A stretch of DNA of 64,000 bases, from positions 2,096,421-2,160,420 of the forward strand of contig NZ_JXDL01000001.1 of the NCBI RefSeq assembly GCF_001590795.1, in the 5' to 3' direction. Each line of letters starts with the position of its first letter. The stretch's first letter is position 1. The DNA is from Bradyrhizobium sp. AT1. GTDB lineage: Bacteria > Pseudomonadota > Alphaproteobacteria > Rhizobiales > Xanthobacteraceae. A program made the position numbers and the translations under genes. Of the stretch, positions 45,232 to 54,252 are shown in pieces. The notes beneath the pieces were generated by a model. It searched no databases. It had not been told where the DNA came from and saw only the letters and a list, made by a program, of their open reading frames with translations.

Positions 45232-46485
45232 TCAGGGTTTCGGCGGCGGATTCGACGGCGTGTACTGCGCCATCGGATCTTTCTTGGTGAGATCGCAGCC
45301 GGCTTCCCCCAGCCAGTACGGCTTGATGTCCTCCCAGGTCTTCGGAAAGGAGATCGAATGATCGGCGCCGACCTTGGCGAGATAGATCGTGTGGGACATG
45401 TGCTGACTCTTCGGGTCGATGCAGACCTTGCCTTCCGGCGCGTCCATGCAGACGTCGCCCATCGCGATCACCTTCCGAATGTCCTCGCGCTTGGTCGACT
45501 TCGCCCGCTCCACCATCTGCTTGTAGAGATAGACAGCCAGATAGGAGTTCTCGGCCTCCTGGTTCACGTAGGGTTCACTCGGGAACTTCGCCTTGAACTT
45601 GGCGTAAAACTCCTTGCTCTTCGGCGAGTCGATTTCCTCGATGTAGTTTGTGGTGACGTACATGTCCTTCAGGCTCGGCGGCTTGAAGCGCTTGTGCTCG
45701 TAGCCCTGGCCGACGTTGACGGAGGATGCCATCGGCAGGTTGACGTTGGCAGAAGCCGCCTGCTCATAATAGGAGGCCTGCGCTGTGCCGACCAACAGCG
45801 TGACTACGAAGTCTGGCTTGGCCTTCTGGATGTTCTGGATGCTCTGCGAGAACTGCGACACGCCGAGCGGGATGAACTCCTCGCCGGCCATCTTGCCGCC
45901 GTTCTCCTTGACGATCTTGCGGACCCATTCCGCCGAGATCTGGCCGAAATTGTAGTCGGCGGCGAGCGTGTAGACGTTCTTCCCGTACTTCTCCATCATG
46001 TAGGGAATGAGCGTCGAGAACTGTTGCTCCGGTACTGCGCCAGTGACGATCATGTGGCCGTCGCAAACGCCGCCTTCGTACTGGTTGTTGTAGAAGGCAA
46101 AGCCGTTGAACTGGTCGACGATCGGCCGATACGCCTCGCGCGAAGCCGAGGAAAATCCCGCGAACACGACATCGACCTTGTCGCGCTGGAGCACGCGGCG
46201 CATGAACTCCTGGTAGCGGGTGTTGTCGGACTGGGTGTCGTAAGGGACGAGCTCCAGCGGCCGGCCCATGATGCCGCCCGCCTTGTTGATCTCGTCCGCG
46301 GCGAGCTGGATGGCGTGGACCTTGCCGATCGTGGCCGCCGCGAAGTCGCCGGACTGATCCTCCAGCACCCCGAGCTTGATCGGATTCTCCGCTGCGATTG
46401 CAAACTGTGATCCGACAGGTGATCCGAGGACAAGCGTCCCCGTGAGGGCTGCGGCACGCAGCCCCCGCAATACAGACTTGCTCAT
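45232..46485 (-). CDS. Amide/urea-type periplasmic binding protein (FmdD/UrtA-like, system 1)
   Basis: Protein of 417 residues. A signal peptide of about 31 residues is followed by the type I binding fold starting IKLGVLEDQSGDFAAATIGK. The segments SASREAYRPIV and NNQYEGGVCDGHMI line the ligand cleft and are shared with the system-2 protein (SASREAVRPTF, NVLYEGGVCDRNTF). It should bind a short-chain amide or urea. It lies directly after amiR (10-base gap), so it is induced by the AmiC/AmiR system. Confidence 0.87.
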   Translation of the reverse strand: MSKSVLRGLRAAALTGTLVLGSPVGSQFAIAAENPIKLGVLEDQSGDFAAATIGKVHAIQLAADEINKAGGIMGRPLELVPYDTQSDNTRYQEFMRRVLQRDKVDVVFAGFSSASREAYRPIVDQFNGFAFYNNQYEGGVCDGHMIVTGAVPEQQFSTLIPYMMEKYGKNVYTLAADYNFGQISAEWVRKIVKENGGKMAGEEFIPLGVSQFSQSIQNIQKAKPDFVVTLLVGTAQASYYEQAASANVNLPMASSVNVGQGYEHKRFKPPSLKDMYVTTNYIEEIDSPKSKEFYAKFKAKFPSEPYVNQEAENSYLAVYLYKQMVERAKSTKREDIRKVIAMGDVCMDAPEGKVCIDPKSQHMSHTIYLAKVGADHSISFPKTWEDIKPYWLGEAGCDLTKKDPMAQYTPSNPPPKP

Positions 46486-46495
46486 TTTGCTTCTC

Positions 46496-47161
46496 CTAAA
46501 TGGCTCGCTTGTTGCCGCCTTGCAGCATGATGCCGGTCGTGCGGCCGGTCGTGTCGGGTGGCTTCACCCGCTTGCTCAGAAACTCTTCGCAGTAGAGTTC
46601 CATGTTCTGCCGCGCGCGCATGCTTTCGCGACGGAGCTGGGAATAGGCACTTTCCTCGTCGAGGCCGCCCTGCTGCATCAGCAGGATCACGGCCCGGATC
46701 ACCGCGCGGCGGCCGCGGCGGCGCTCCTCGAGGTCCTGCAGGCGGTCGCTCATTTCGGCGCGCAGCAGGAACTGGTTGATGCCCATGAACAGAGACGTGT
46801 AGACGGCGCCGCCATGCACCGGCTTGCGCAGGAACGAGGTCGCACCGAGATTGACCAGCGCTTTCAGCCGGCTCGGCGCCTCGACGCCGACGAGGCCGAT
46901 CACCGGCACGGGCGGCAGATGCGAGGTCGGATTGAGCTCGATCACGACAGCGCCCTCGAGATCGCCGTCGACGAAAAGGATATCGCGGTCGGCCTGGAGA
47001 CTCGCAATGTCGATCTGGGCGCGGCCATCGACGATCTCGGGGTATTCTGTGGAGACGCCGAGCTTGGCCAGTGTCGTTTCGAGCGCGCTCTCCCATCCAC
47101 CGCGCCGGGTGATGACGATGGCGCGGCCACCCTTGAAGTTCTGAAGCAGTCGAGAGCTCAT
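46496..47161 (-). CDS. amiR: AmiR-like ANTAR-domain transcription antiterminator
   Basis: Protein of 221 residues. An N-terminal pseudo-receiver domain (about 12-125) is followed by a coiled coil (about 135-150) and an ANTAR RNA-binding domain (about 150-205) with RRAVIRAVILLMQQGGL and AYSQLRRESMRARQNMELYC. AmiR binds a hairpin in the leader transcript and prevents termination when AmiC releases it. The start overlaps amiC by four bases. A terminator lies directly upstream of amiC, the expected target. Confidence 0.88.
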   Translation of the reverse strand: MSSRLLQNFKGGRAIVITRRGGWESALETTLAKLGVSTEYPEIVDGRAQIDIASLQADRDILFVDGDLEGAVVIELNPTSHLPPVPVIGLVGVEAPSRLKALVNLGATSFLRKPVHGGAVYTSLFMGINQFLLRAEMSDRLQDLEERRRGRRAVIRAVILLMQQGGLDEESAYSQLRRESMRARQNMELYCEEFLSKRVKPPDTTGRTTGIMLQGGNKRAI

Positions 47162-48318
47162 GATTGCACCACTTTCAAAAGCGGAGAGCGCATTGCGCTG
47201 GCAAAGCGCGGCGACGACTGGACGAGATAGGGATCGGGCGCGATCGGCTCACGGGATTCCAGCAGCACTTCGAACTGCCCGTTCGCAGCCGAGCGGCCGA
47301 TCCGTGGCGTGAGCCAGGCGTGAAAGGTCTGTCGGTCGATACGGACTTCGCCTTGCGGCGCGCGGAGCCGTCGGTCGGCCACGGCAGCGCGCACCTTGCG
47401 CGCATCGTCAGTGCCGGCCTGAGACAGCGCGGCTGCGAGCAGCTTGACGGCGATGTAGGAGGACTCCGCATCGGCCGACGAGACCGGCCCGTCCGGGAAG
47501 GATTGCGCATAGGCCTCGATGAACGCGGCATTCTCCGGCGAATTCAGCGACGAGAAATAGACGCTTGACGACAGATGCCCGTCGACCGCGTCGAGGCCGA
47601 TCTCCGGCAATTCCGGTTCTGATAGCGTGCAGCTCGCGACCGGAATTTCCGCAGCCTGATCGATGCCACGCGCTCGGCAGGCGGCGCGGAACGCGCGGAA
47701 GAACGCATAGGCGCTGGTGCCGATCAGATTGTTGAAGACGAAGTCCGGGCGCTGGTCGATGATCGCCTCGATGACCTGGTCGACCTCGATGTCGCCTACC
47801 GAGAGATAGCGTTCGGCGAGCACCGTGCCTCCGTGCGCAATCAGCGCCTCGCGGAAGATCCGGTTGTTCTCCCAGGCCCAGATATAGTTCGAGCCAACGC
47901 AGAAGGCCCGCAAACCGACGCGGGATGCGAGATAGTCGACAAGTGGCAACACGTGCTGGTTTGGCGCCGCACCGGTGTAGATGACGTTGTCGGAACTCTC
48001 GAAGCCTTCGTAATGCGAGGGATACCACAACAGCCCGTCGAACTTCTCGAAGCACGGAATCACTTCCTTGCGGCTCGACGAAGTGTAGCAGCCGACCACC
48101 TGGCGGATGCCGGAGCCAAGCAGCTCCAGGCTGAGCGAACGGTAGCGCGGCAGCTCGCCGGAGGGATTGACGACGACCGGCTCGAGCTCGACGTCGGAGC
48201 TGCAGGCATTGACCTCCTGAAACGCCAACAATGCGCCATTGAGGATCGAACGCGCAACGACGCTATAGGAGCCCGTCGTCGAGAACATCACGCCGATACG
48301 ATAGTGCTTGCGCGTCAT
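47158..48318 (-). CDS. amiC: AmiC-like cytoplasmic amide sensor and negative regulator
   Basis: Protein of about 386 residues with the type I periplasmic-binding fold but no signal peptide, as in AmiC. It starts MTRKHYRIGVMFSTTGSYS. Ligand-site segments include YTSSSRKEVIPCFEKFDG, SHYEGFESS and GSNYIWAWENNRI. AmiC holds AmiR inactive until a short amide binds. ATG 48,318 is preferred; an earlier in-frame codon at 48,348 would start inside the terminator. It is the first gene of the operon. Confidence 0.88.
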   Translation of the reverse strand: MTRKHYRIGVMFSTTGSYSVVARSILNGALLAFQEVNACSSDVELEPVVVNPSGELPRYRSLSLELLGSGIRQVVGCYTSSSRKEVIPCFEKFDGLLWYPSHYEGFESSDNVIYTGAAPNQHVLPLVDYLASRVGLRAFCVGSNYIWAWENNRIFREALIAHGGTVLAERYLSVGDIEVDQVIEAIIDQRPDFVFNNLIGTSAYAFFRAFRAACRARGIDQAAEIPVASCTLSEPELPEIGLDAVDGHLSSSVYFSSLNSPENAAFIEAYAQSFPDGPVSSADAESSYIAVKLLAAALSQAGTDDARKVRAAVADRRLRAPQGEVRIDRQTFHAWLTPRIGRSAANGQFEVLLESREPIAPDPYLVQSSPRFASAMRSPLLKVVQS

Positions 48319-48329
48319 CACTCGATCCA

Positions 48330-48368
48330 AAAACAAAAAAACGCCCACCGGCTGTCAAGCCGAGGGCG
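48330..48368 (-). terminator. Leader intrinsic terminator upstream of amiC
   Basis: On the minus strand a hairpin (CGCCC/GGGCG outer, CGGCT/AGCCG inner, TGAC loop; 48,368-48,342) is followed by seven T, one G and five more T. It ends about 12 bases before amiC and reads toward it, so it would stop leader transcripts unless antiterminated. Confidence 0.82.
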
Positions 48369-48450
48369 CCCTCGCCGCCAACCAAACACGCGCTTGCGCG
48401 TGGCGTTGGAAATGGTTTGAACTTGTCGCGTTGACGGGCTGTCTTGCCCG
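48361..48450 (-). promoter_or_regulatory. Candidate antitermination hairpins in the amiC leader
   Basis: On the minus strand, three stems precede or overlap the terminator. The first is CGGGC-AAGACA-GCCCG with a six-base loop (48,450-48,435). The second is CACGCG-CAAG-CGCGTG (48,402-48,387). The third is the palindrome CGAGGGCGCCCTCG (48,374-48,361), which shares bases with the terminator's first arm. The third and the terminator exclude each other. The first loop starts with A as in ANTAR-bound RNA, but the loops do not fully match the A1/G4 pattern. Confidence 0.4.
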
Positions 48451-48563
48451 ACGCTTGCCCGTTACGGTCGTTGAGATCGAATGCGATGTCAAGCGCGTTG
48501 TTGCAGCGGAGATTGCCACGAATCTTATCGAGGTGCGGCAAAACTGTGCAGAGGAGGCGCGTG

Positions 48564-48815
48564 CTATGCCGGCCATCGAACAAGCCGGTCGCCCGCCATC
48601 GCGATGACGCTCCAGTCATGCAGCATCGGAACCATTTCGGCCGCGGCCCATGCAGCATGCTGATCGACGTATGCGGGCTGGCGGGCGCCTCGATGCGCCG
48701 TGAACACGACAAAGGTGCCACTGTCCCAGTTGCCGACATCCAAGATGTAGCGTGCGACCGCGCCATAGGCCGTCGAGCATACGACCATCCGGATCTCCAA
48801 GGCCGATATCGCCAA
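48564..48815 (-). CDS. Possible small hypothetical protein
   Basis: An 83-residue frame (or 74 residues from the inner ATG at 48,788) with GC-rich third positions and no family I recognise. It has Trp and Tyr spread through a mixed sequence ending in GDRLVRWPA. It overlaps a gene remnant on the other strand at its 5' end and lies in the gap between ureD and amiC. It may be a chance frame. Confidence 0.3.
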   Translation of the reverse strand: MAISALEIRMVVCSTAYGAVARYILDVGNWDSGTFVVFTAHRGARQPAYVDQHAAWAAAEMVPMLHDWSVIAMAGDRLVRWPA

Positions 48816-48951
48816 CCTCGAGAAATATCATCAGGCGCTGGCGTCAGCAGAACGCGGCGGGCGCTGGCGTGAGGCCGTGGAAGTAAACTGGCAATCCCAC
48901 CACACGCTCTACCAGGCCGCCGACGCACAGGTTCGACGATGGGCCCTCTTG
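48769..48951 (+). pseudogene. Remnant of a GntR/FCD-domain regulator gene
   Basis: The plus strand encodes a fragment of about 61 residues containing ADIANLEKYHQALASAERGG, then [18 protein letters not shown]. This matches the middle of FCD effector domains (charged helix, then NxxFHxxLYxAA with Phe replaced by Ser). There is no DNA-binding domain: a stop (48,766-48,768) precedes it. Its 3' end runs under the last residues of ureD on the other strand. Confidence 0.6.
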
Positions 48952-49727
48952 ATGATCTCGACTGCTGCTCGCAGCGATCTGAGGTCCAGCGCCGCGAGCC
49001 GCACGCCGAGCCCCGAGGAAGCCGGCATCACGCTTGCAGCGGCATACAGCCCGGATATTTCGTCCAACGCGACCATGAGCGCCGCCTGAGTGGCTACCAG
49101 ATCGTGCGGCGACGGCCGCACGAGATACGCCGATCCAAAGGCACGGTAACCACGAAATATAGCGTCCTGCGGACGGTACAGACGGGAGCGATCGACCATC
49201 AACGGCTCGGGAACCGATCGCCGCAGACGGAACACCGATTCCAGCTCGCGAAAGCCGCGAGCATGACCGCCTGGATCATGCATCGTGAAGGCATCGACGA
49301 CAAGCGCGCTGGCGTCGTCGGCGCAATCGAGCTCGATGCATTGGCGGAGTGCGGCATCAGGGAACATGATGCGCGGCTCGGGCAGATATTCGAGGCTGCT
49401 GCCACTCGAGACGTGCAGCTTCACCGTCTCCGTTGCAAGGACGGCCGGATCCGCGCGGTGCACGGATGTTGCGCCCTGATTGGTCAAGCAGACATCCGTA
49501 CCGGGATGGAGTACGAAGCGCTGCGTCAGGCAGTCTTCGCCGTGGACTGCGCCGCTTCCGGTCTGCACGATGACGCTCAGGCGACCCGGCCGGTCCGCAT
49601 CGACATGGAAACTGCGCGTCAGAACGAACGGCCACGCGAACATGCGCCGCTCAATGACCGTCCGACCGGCCCGGCGAACGAAGCTGAGATCGAGCCGCGG
49701 CTCGTCCGTTGTCGCGTCGCGCGTCAC
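48909..49727 (-). CDS. ureD: Urease accessory protein UreD
   Basis: Protein of 272 residues of the UreD/UreH family, which with UreF and UreG delivers nickel to the urease apoenzyme. Visible family marks are [20 protein letters not shown] near residue 57, [11 protein letters not shown] near 82 and [14 protein letters not shown] near 112. It is the last gene of the urease operon and overlaps ureG by four bases. The last 15 or so residues lie on DNA shared with a regulator remnant, so the tail may be newly acquired. Confidence 0.9.
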   Translation of the reverse strand: MTRDATTDEPRLDLSFVRRAGRTVIERRMFAWPFVLTRSFHVDADRPGRLSVIVQTGSGAVHGEDCLTQRFVLHPGTDVCLTNQGATSVHRADPAVLATETVKLHVSSGSSLEYLPEPRIMFPDAALRQCIELDCADDASALVVDAFTMHDPGGHARGFRELESVFRLRRSVPEPLMVDRSRLYRPQDAIFRGYRAFGSAYLVRPSPHDLVATQAALMVALDEISGLYAAASVMPASSGLGVRLAALDLRSLRAAVEIIKRAHRRTCASAAW

Positions 49728-50374
49728 GTCCGGAACAGCACTTCACGCTCGAGGAGATCGACGATTGCATCGATCCCTTCGCCGCGCCGGCAATTGGTGA
49801 GCAGTACCGGTCGTTCGCCACGGACGCCCAGGGCCTCGCGATGCATCCGATCCAGGTCGACACCGACATGCGGCGCCAGATCGATCTTGTTGATGACGAG
49901 GAGGTCGGCCCGAATGACGCCGGGACCTCGCTTGCGCGGAATGTCGTCCCCACCGGCAACGTCGATCACGAACATCCAGAAGTCGGTCAGATCCCTTGAG
50001 AAGGTCGAAGCGAGATTGTCGCCGCCGCTTTCCAGCAGGATCAATTCGACGCCGGGGAAGCGGCGCTCGAGCTCGTCCGCGGCCTCGATGTTCAGGGTGG
50101 GATCCTCGCGAATGACCGTGTGGGGGCAGGCACCCGCCTCGACCGCCGAAACGCGCGCCGGATCGATCAACCCGGAGCGCCTGATCCGCTCGGCGTCCTC
50201 GGCCGTGACGAGATCGTTGGTGATGACGGCGATGTCGATCCCGCGCGTCAGAAGCGCCGGGATCAGACGCTCGACCAGCGCCGTCTTGCCAGAGCCGACC
50301 GGACCTCCAATCCCGACCCGCGCGGCCGCGATCTGCGGCTCGGCCGTAGCACTCCTCAATGCAATCCGGCTCAT
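49724..50374 (-). CDS. ureG: Urease accessory GTPase UreG
   Basis: SIMIBI-class GTPase of about 216 residues. P-loop [18 protein letters not shown], nickel-site motif [10 protein letters not shown], the [15 protein letters not shown] segment and the NKIDLAP guanine-specificity motif are all present. It couples GTP hydrolysis to nickel transfer. ATG 50,374 overlaps the ureC stop (ATGA); an earlier in-frame start at 50,422 would lie within ureC. Confidence 0.95.
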   Translation of the reverse strand: MSRIALRSATAEPQIAAARVGIGGPVGSGKTALVERLIPALLTRGIDIAVITNDLVTAEDAERIRRSGLIDPARVSAVEAGACPHTVIREDPTLNIEAADELERRFPGVELILLESGGDNLASTFSRDLTDFWMFVIDVAGGDDIPRKRGPGVIRADLLVINKIDLAPHVGVDLDRMHREALGVRGERPVLLTNCRRGEGIDAIVDLLEREVLFRT

Positions 50375-52077
50375 CGCAGCATGTACCTCCGCGCGAGCGG
50401 CACCCTGGTTGCGGGCGGACACATCAGAAGCTTGCCATCCGCCCGCACTTCGAATGTCTGCGGATCAACCTCCACATGCGGCTTGGCGACGTTGCGGACC
50501 ATATCGGTCTTGCGCAGCTTCCGGACATTCTTGATCTGAACGAGATCGCGGGTCAGTCCATGCTTGCGCCCGATATCGGCCTCTAGCGCAAGCTTTGACA
50601 CGAAGTTGACGCCCAGCCGCGCCGGCGCGGCGCCCAGCGCGCCCCACATCCGCTTCTGGATCATCGGTTCCGACAGGCCGAGGCTGCCATTGCCGTCACC
50701 CATTGCGGCCCAGACGACGAAGCCGTTCTTGATCACCATGTAGGGCTTGATGCCGAACGAAGCACGCGGCCACAGCACAAGATCGGCCATCTTGCCGACC
50801 TCGACCGAGCCGATCTCGTGGTCGATACCGACCGCGATGGCTGGGTTGATGGTGAGTTTTGCAATGTAACGCTTGATGCGCTCATTGTCGGCCCGCGCCG
50901 TCGTCTCTTCAGGCAGGCGGCCGATGCGATCCTTCATCACGCTGGCAAGCTGCCAGCATTTGGCGACGTTCTCGGCGAGACGGCCCATGCCCTGGGTGTC
51001 CGTGCCGAAGATCGAGATCGCACCCATGTCATGGAGAAAGTCTTCCGCGGCCATGGATTGCGCGCGCACGCGCGCCTCGCCAAACATGACGTCCTCGGGT
51101 GCGTTGTAGTTGAGCTGATGACAGATCATCGTCATCGGCACCCCCTCCTCCATGCCGTAGGAAGTATAGGGGTTGGTTGGATTGGTGGAGGACGGGATAA
51201 CGTTGTCCCACGACACGACCTTGAGCAGGTCCGGCGCGTGACCGCCGCCGGCGCCCTCGACGTGGTACATGTGGATGGTGCGCCCGTCCACCGCAGCCAT
51301 CGTGTCCTCGCAGAAGCCGTACTCGTTGATGGAGTCAGTATGGAGGTGAACCGCAAAATCGTTGCGGTCGGCCGCGACCAGACTCTTGTCGATCACGTCG
51401 GGCGCCGCGCCGAAATCTTCATGGATCTTGACCGACATGCCGCCCGAGGCGACCGCCTCCTCGACCGCTTCGGGATTGGACCCGCCGCGTCCGAACAGCG
51501 CGCAATTGAGCGGCGAGAACTCGATTGCCTGAAGGAATCGCCCGAACGTCGCGGCCGCACCCGTCCCGACGTCGAAGACGGGGCCCGACCCGTTGCCGAT
51601 CATCGTCGTGATGCCGCCGGCCAGGGCGTGATCCGACTGCTCTGGTGAGATCAAATGAGCGTGCGACTCGATCGCGCCGGCCGTGACGATGAAGGGACCG
51701 CCGGCGATCGGTGCGGTGCTGTGACCCACGACCATGTCAGGATGCACGTCCGGCATCACGTCGGGATTGCCCGCCTTACCGATTCCGACGATGCGGCCGT
51801 CGCGGATGCCGATGTCGGCCTTCACGATGCCGGTAACAGCGTCGACGATGGTCGCGTTCTTGATCACGACGTCGAGGGCCTTGTGCGACGAGGTGCTGTG
51901 CGCGTTGACGCCCTCGCCGTCGCGCAGGTTCTTTCCGGCCCCAACCAGCAGCTCGTGTCCGTAGGTCGTGTAGTCGTGCTCGATCTCGGCAAGCAGCTTG
52001 GTATCGGCCAGCCGGACCAGATCGCCCCTGGTCGGTCCGTAGAGCTCGCCATAGGCGCGTCGCGTCAGGATTGCCAT
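50371..52077 (-). CDS. ureC: Urease subunit alpha
   Basis: Nickel-dependent urea amidohydrolase of 568 residues, full family length. Metal and active-site residues are present: HAH near 139, the carbamylated Lys217 and His219 in VKIHED, His246, His272 in YHVEG, Cys319-His320 on the flap and Asp360. From Lys217 on these fall at the positions known from Klebsiella UreC. Residue 321 is Gln where CHHL is usual, and the region between the first His pair and Lys217 is about five residues shorter. ATG 52,077 is preferred to TTG 52,083. Confidence 0.95.
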   Translation of the reverse strand: MAILTRRAYGELYGPTRGDLVRLADTKLLAEIEHDYTTYGHELLVGAGKNLRDGEGVNAHSTSSHKALDVVIKNATIVDAVTGIVKADIGIRDGRIVGIGKAGNPDVMPDVHPDMVVGHSTAPIAGGPFIVTAGAIESHAHLISPEQSDHALAGGITTMIGNGSGPVFDVGTGAAATFGRFLQAIEFSPLNCALFGRGGSNPEAVEEAVASGGMSVKIHEDFGAAPDVIDKSLVAADRNDFAVHLHTDSINEYGFCEDTMAAVDGRTIHMYHVEGAGGGHAPDLLKVVSWDNVIPSSTNPTNPYTSYGMEEGVPMTMICHQLNYNAPEDVMFGEARVRAQSMAAEDFLHDMGAISIFGTDTQGMGRLAENVAKCWQLASVMKDRIGRLPEETTARADNERIKRYIAKLTINPAIAVGIDHEIGSVEVGKMADLVLWPRASFGIKPYMVIKNGFVVWAAMGDGNGSLGLSEPMIQKRMWGALGAAPARLGVNFVSKLALEADIGRKHGLTRDLVQIKNVRKLRKTDMVRNVAKPHVEVDPQTFEVRADGKLLMCPPATRVPLARRYMLR

Positions 52078-52079
52078 GA

Positions 52080-52778
52080 TCAAGCCCCCTGATATCCGCG
52101 ATCGCGGGCGCGCTTGAGCGCGTCGTCGCGCGCGGAGGGCGCATCCAGCGGACCGTTGACGAGCCCTGCCTGCCCGAGCACGATTCGCGCGCCACCGATC
52201 GGGACCAGGCGCACGGACTTAACGACGCCCGGTTCGAAGCGCACCCCTGCGCCTGCGGGCCGGTCGACCTTCATGCCCCAGGCCGCCGCACGGTCGAACC
52301 GAAGTGCACGATTGACTTCGAAGAAATGGGTGTGGCTGCGGACCTGCACGTCGCGATCACCGGTGTTGACGACGTCGATGGTGATCGCCGGGAGGTCCGC
52401 GAAGCTCTCGATATCCGCGCCGTCTGCGATGATCTCGCCGGGCACCAGCTCGTCGGCAACAGCCGTATCGCTCGGCGCGATCGGCTCGAACACCGCCATA
52501 ACCTTGGTGCCCTCGGCGAACAGGCACTCGATGTAGAGCATTGGAATCATCTGGGCGACCCCCGGCTCGACGTCATCCGTCGTCAACAGCCGGCCGGCCA
52601 TGTCGCGGATCTCGGCATAGGGCAGATCACGGCGCGCCGCGGTCATGACCTCGTCGGTGATGTAGGCGACCGCTTCGGGATGGCTCAGCCGAATCCCGAG
52701 CGACCGGTTGCGGCGCGCCATCTGCGCGGCACTAAAGATCACGAGACGGTCCATCTCGGTGGGCGACAGATTCATCAT
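52080..52778 (-). CDS. ureAB: Fused urease gamma-beta subunit
   Basis: Protein of about 233 residues joining the gamma subunit (about 1-100: NLSPTEMDRLVIFSAAQMAR, HPEAVAYITDEV) to the beta subunit (about 125-230: ELVPGEIIADG, RSHTHFFEVNRALRFDR, FEPGVVKSVRLVPIGG). Such fusions occur in Helicobacter and some other bacteria; many rhizobia have separate ureA and ureB. A double ATG (52,778/52,775) with GGTGACC upstream marks the start. The stop precedes ureC by 2 bases. Confidence 0.93.
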   Translation of the reverse strand: MMNLSPTEMDRLVIFSAAQMARRNRSLGIRLSHPEAVAYITDEVMTAARRDLPYAEIRDMAGRLLTTDDVEPGVAQMIPMLYIECLFAEGTKVMAVFEPIAPSDTAVADELVPGEIIADGADIESFADLPAITIDVVNTGDRDVQVRSHTHFFEVNRALRFDRAAAWGMKVDRPAGAGVRFEPGVVKSVRLVPIGGARIVLGQAGLVNGPLDAPSARDDALKRARDRGYQGA

Positions 52779-52794
52779 GGCAAGGTCACCTCCT

Positions 52795-53475
52795 TCATGT
52801 CGTGAACATTCGGACATGCCGGAGCGGTCCGCGCGCGATCGCGATGTCGATGAACGGCGTGAAGCTCGCCGGCTCGGCGTCAGGCGGCGGCGTCTCCGCG
52901 AGCAGTTCGGCAAGCAGACCGCGCGCCGCCGACTGGCTCCGCTGGGCTTCGACATGACCGACGATGCCAAGCCTCACGGCGGCGCTGACGAGGCCGGTCA
53001 CGAGCGTCCAGCCCGACATCAGCTCGGTCGCCTCCAGGGTGAAATCCGCGTCCCGGCTGACCACGGCCTGCGCGACCGGCAAATGACCCAGCCGCGCATC
53101 CGACGACACGAGCTGCCGGTAAGCGACCGACAGCGGGCCGTCGAGCTTGACCCAGACCCCGAGCAACGCCCTGCCCGCGCGGCGTGAACCGTCCCGCATC
53201 TCCGCCGACGACGTACCGGCCTCGGCGAGGCGGTCGATGGCAGCGATCGCCGCGCTGTCCGTCGCGTAAAAGGCCCGGCGCAGCAGGATGCGATCCATGG
53301 TCGCCCAACGCCGCGCCAGCTGGTCGGCAATGATGCGGTCCAATTCGTTGCGATTGGCGAGCATGCCGTCGGCCGCGAGCCCTTCGAGCCCCCAGGAAAA
53401 GGCGAAGCCGCCCGCGGGGTAGGCGCTGTCGCCCAGTTGCAGCAGCGCCAGCGCCTGCAATCTATCGAACAGCAT
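52795..53475 (-). CDS. ureF: Urease accessory protein UreF
   Basis: All-helical protein of about 226 residues. The N-terminal LLQLGDSAYPAGGFAFSWGLEG is diagnostic of UreF, which activates the UreG GTPase within the UreDFG complex. ATG 53,475 overlaps the ureE 3' end by 14 bases. The C-terminal part is variable, as in the family. Confidence 0.92.
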   Translation of the reverse strand: MLFDRLQALALLQLGDSAYPAGGFAFSWGLEGLAADGMLANRNELDRIIADQLARRWATMDRILLRRAFYATDSAAIAAIDRLAEAGTSSAEMRDGSRRAGRALLGVWVKLDGPLSVAYRQLVSSDARLGHLPVAQAVVSRDADFTLEATELMSGWTLVTGLVSAAVRLGIVGHVEAQRSQSAARGLLAELLAETPPPDAEPASFTPFIDIAIARGPLRHVRMFTT

Positions 53476-53917
53476 CGACCTCTCCCACCTCTCTGGACTC
53501 GAGCAGCGGCTTGATGCGCGCGCGATAGGTCTCGAGCGGACCGTCCAGCAGCACGACGAGACAATCGCCGTCGAAACGGACCCGCCAGTGCAGATTGCCG
53601 GCATTCCAGCCGAGCTTGAGCGCGGCTGCCTGGTCCGCCGGCCGCAGCCGCCAACTCTCCTGCTCGCCGAAGCGAACGATGATGGCGCGATCGTGCGCGA
53701 GGAACAGCAGAGCGCCATCGACCAGCTCCTCGTCGCGATCCAGGCTAACCGCGCAATCGGTGCCGCGGTCGGTGGTCAGACGGAACCGTTTCCGGCCGAC
53801 ATCCGCGGGCGGCACGAACAACAGCTCGATGCCACCGTGATGCTCGACATGGTGGAGACGCCCAGCATAGGCAGCGTCGTCGCTTCGTCCGATGATGCCA
53901 TGAAGCCGCAGCGCCAT
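53462..53917 (-). CDS. ureE: Urease accessory protein UreE (short form)
   Basis: Nickel metallochaperone of about 151 residues. Family features: RLTTDRGTDCAVSLDRDEEL in the N-terminal peptide-binding domain and WNAGNLHWRVRFDGD in the metal-binding domain. There is no His-rich tail, so fewer nickel ions would be bound. ATG 53,917 directly follows a strong GGAGGGG and is preferred to TTG 53,935. First gene of the urease set, order E-F-AB-C-G-D. Confidence 0.83.
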   Translation of the reverse strand: MALRLHGIIGRSDDAAYAGRLHHVEHHGGIELLFVPPADVGRKRFRLTTDRGTDCAVSLDRDEELVDGALLFLAHDRAIIVRFGEQESWRLRPADQAAALKLGWNAGNLHWRVRFDGDCLVVLLDGPLETYRARIKPLLESREVGEVDAVR

Positions 53918-53949
53918 GATCCCCTCCAGCAACAATCGTCGGCATTCCT

Positions 53950-54252
53950 CTAGCGGAGCGTCGCCGACACCTCCCGGGAGGTCACCAGGATGACCTCCCC
54001 GTCGAGAATGGGCTTGGCGATGCCGAAGAAGGTTGCGACGACCGCCGAGCCGTTGTGCCGCTCCATCGCCGACTTGTCGGCAAAGCGCTCATAGGTCGTG
54101 AAGACGCACGGGTCGTCCTCACTCTGCGAGACGAAGAACCCCATCGTTTCGGGTTCGTTGGCAGCCACGTTGGCAGCAACGGTCAAGAGCGCGTCACGCA
54201 TCATGGACTCGTGGCCCGCCTTCGCCCTGATAACGGCGGTAATCGTGATCAT
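53950..54252 (-). CDS. Small ABM-domain (antibiotic biosynthesis monooxygenase-like) protein
   Basis: Protein of 100 residues, one ferredoxin-like ABM domain with the marks ITAVIRAKAGHE, EPETMGFFVSQSEDDP and TYERFADKSAMERHN. Members are cofactor-free oxygenases, quinol monooxygenases or structural proteins, so function cannot be set. It starts inside the amidase stop (ATGA) and lies between amidase and ureE, so it is part of the amide/urea operon. Confidence 0.8.
   Translation of the reverse strand: MITITAVIRAKAGHESMMRDALLTVAANVAANEPETMGFFVSQSEDDPCVFTTYERFADKSAMERHNGSAVVATFFGIAKPILDGEVILVTSREVSATLR

Noticed and set aside
48500-48520. Sigma-54-like TGGCA...TGCA on the minus strand upstream of the amiC leader
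   Set aside because: The GG-GC spacing is one base too long for a functional -24/-12 promoter.
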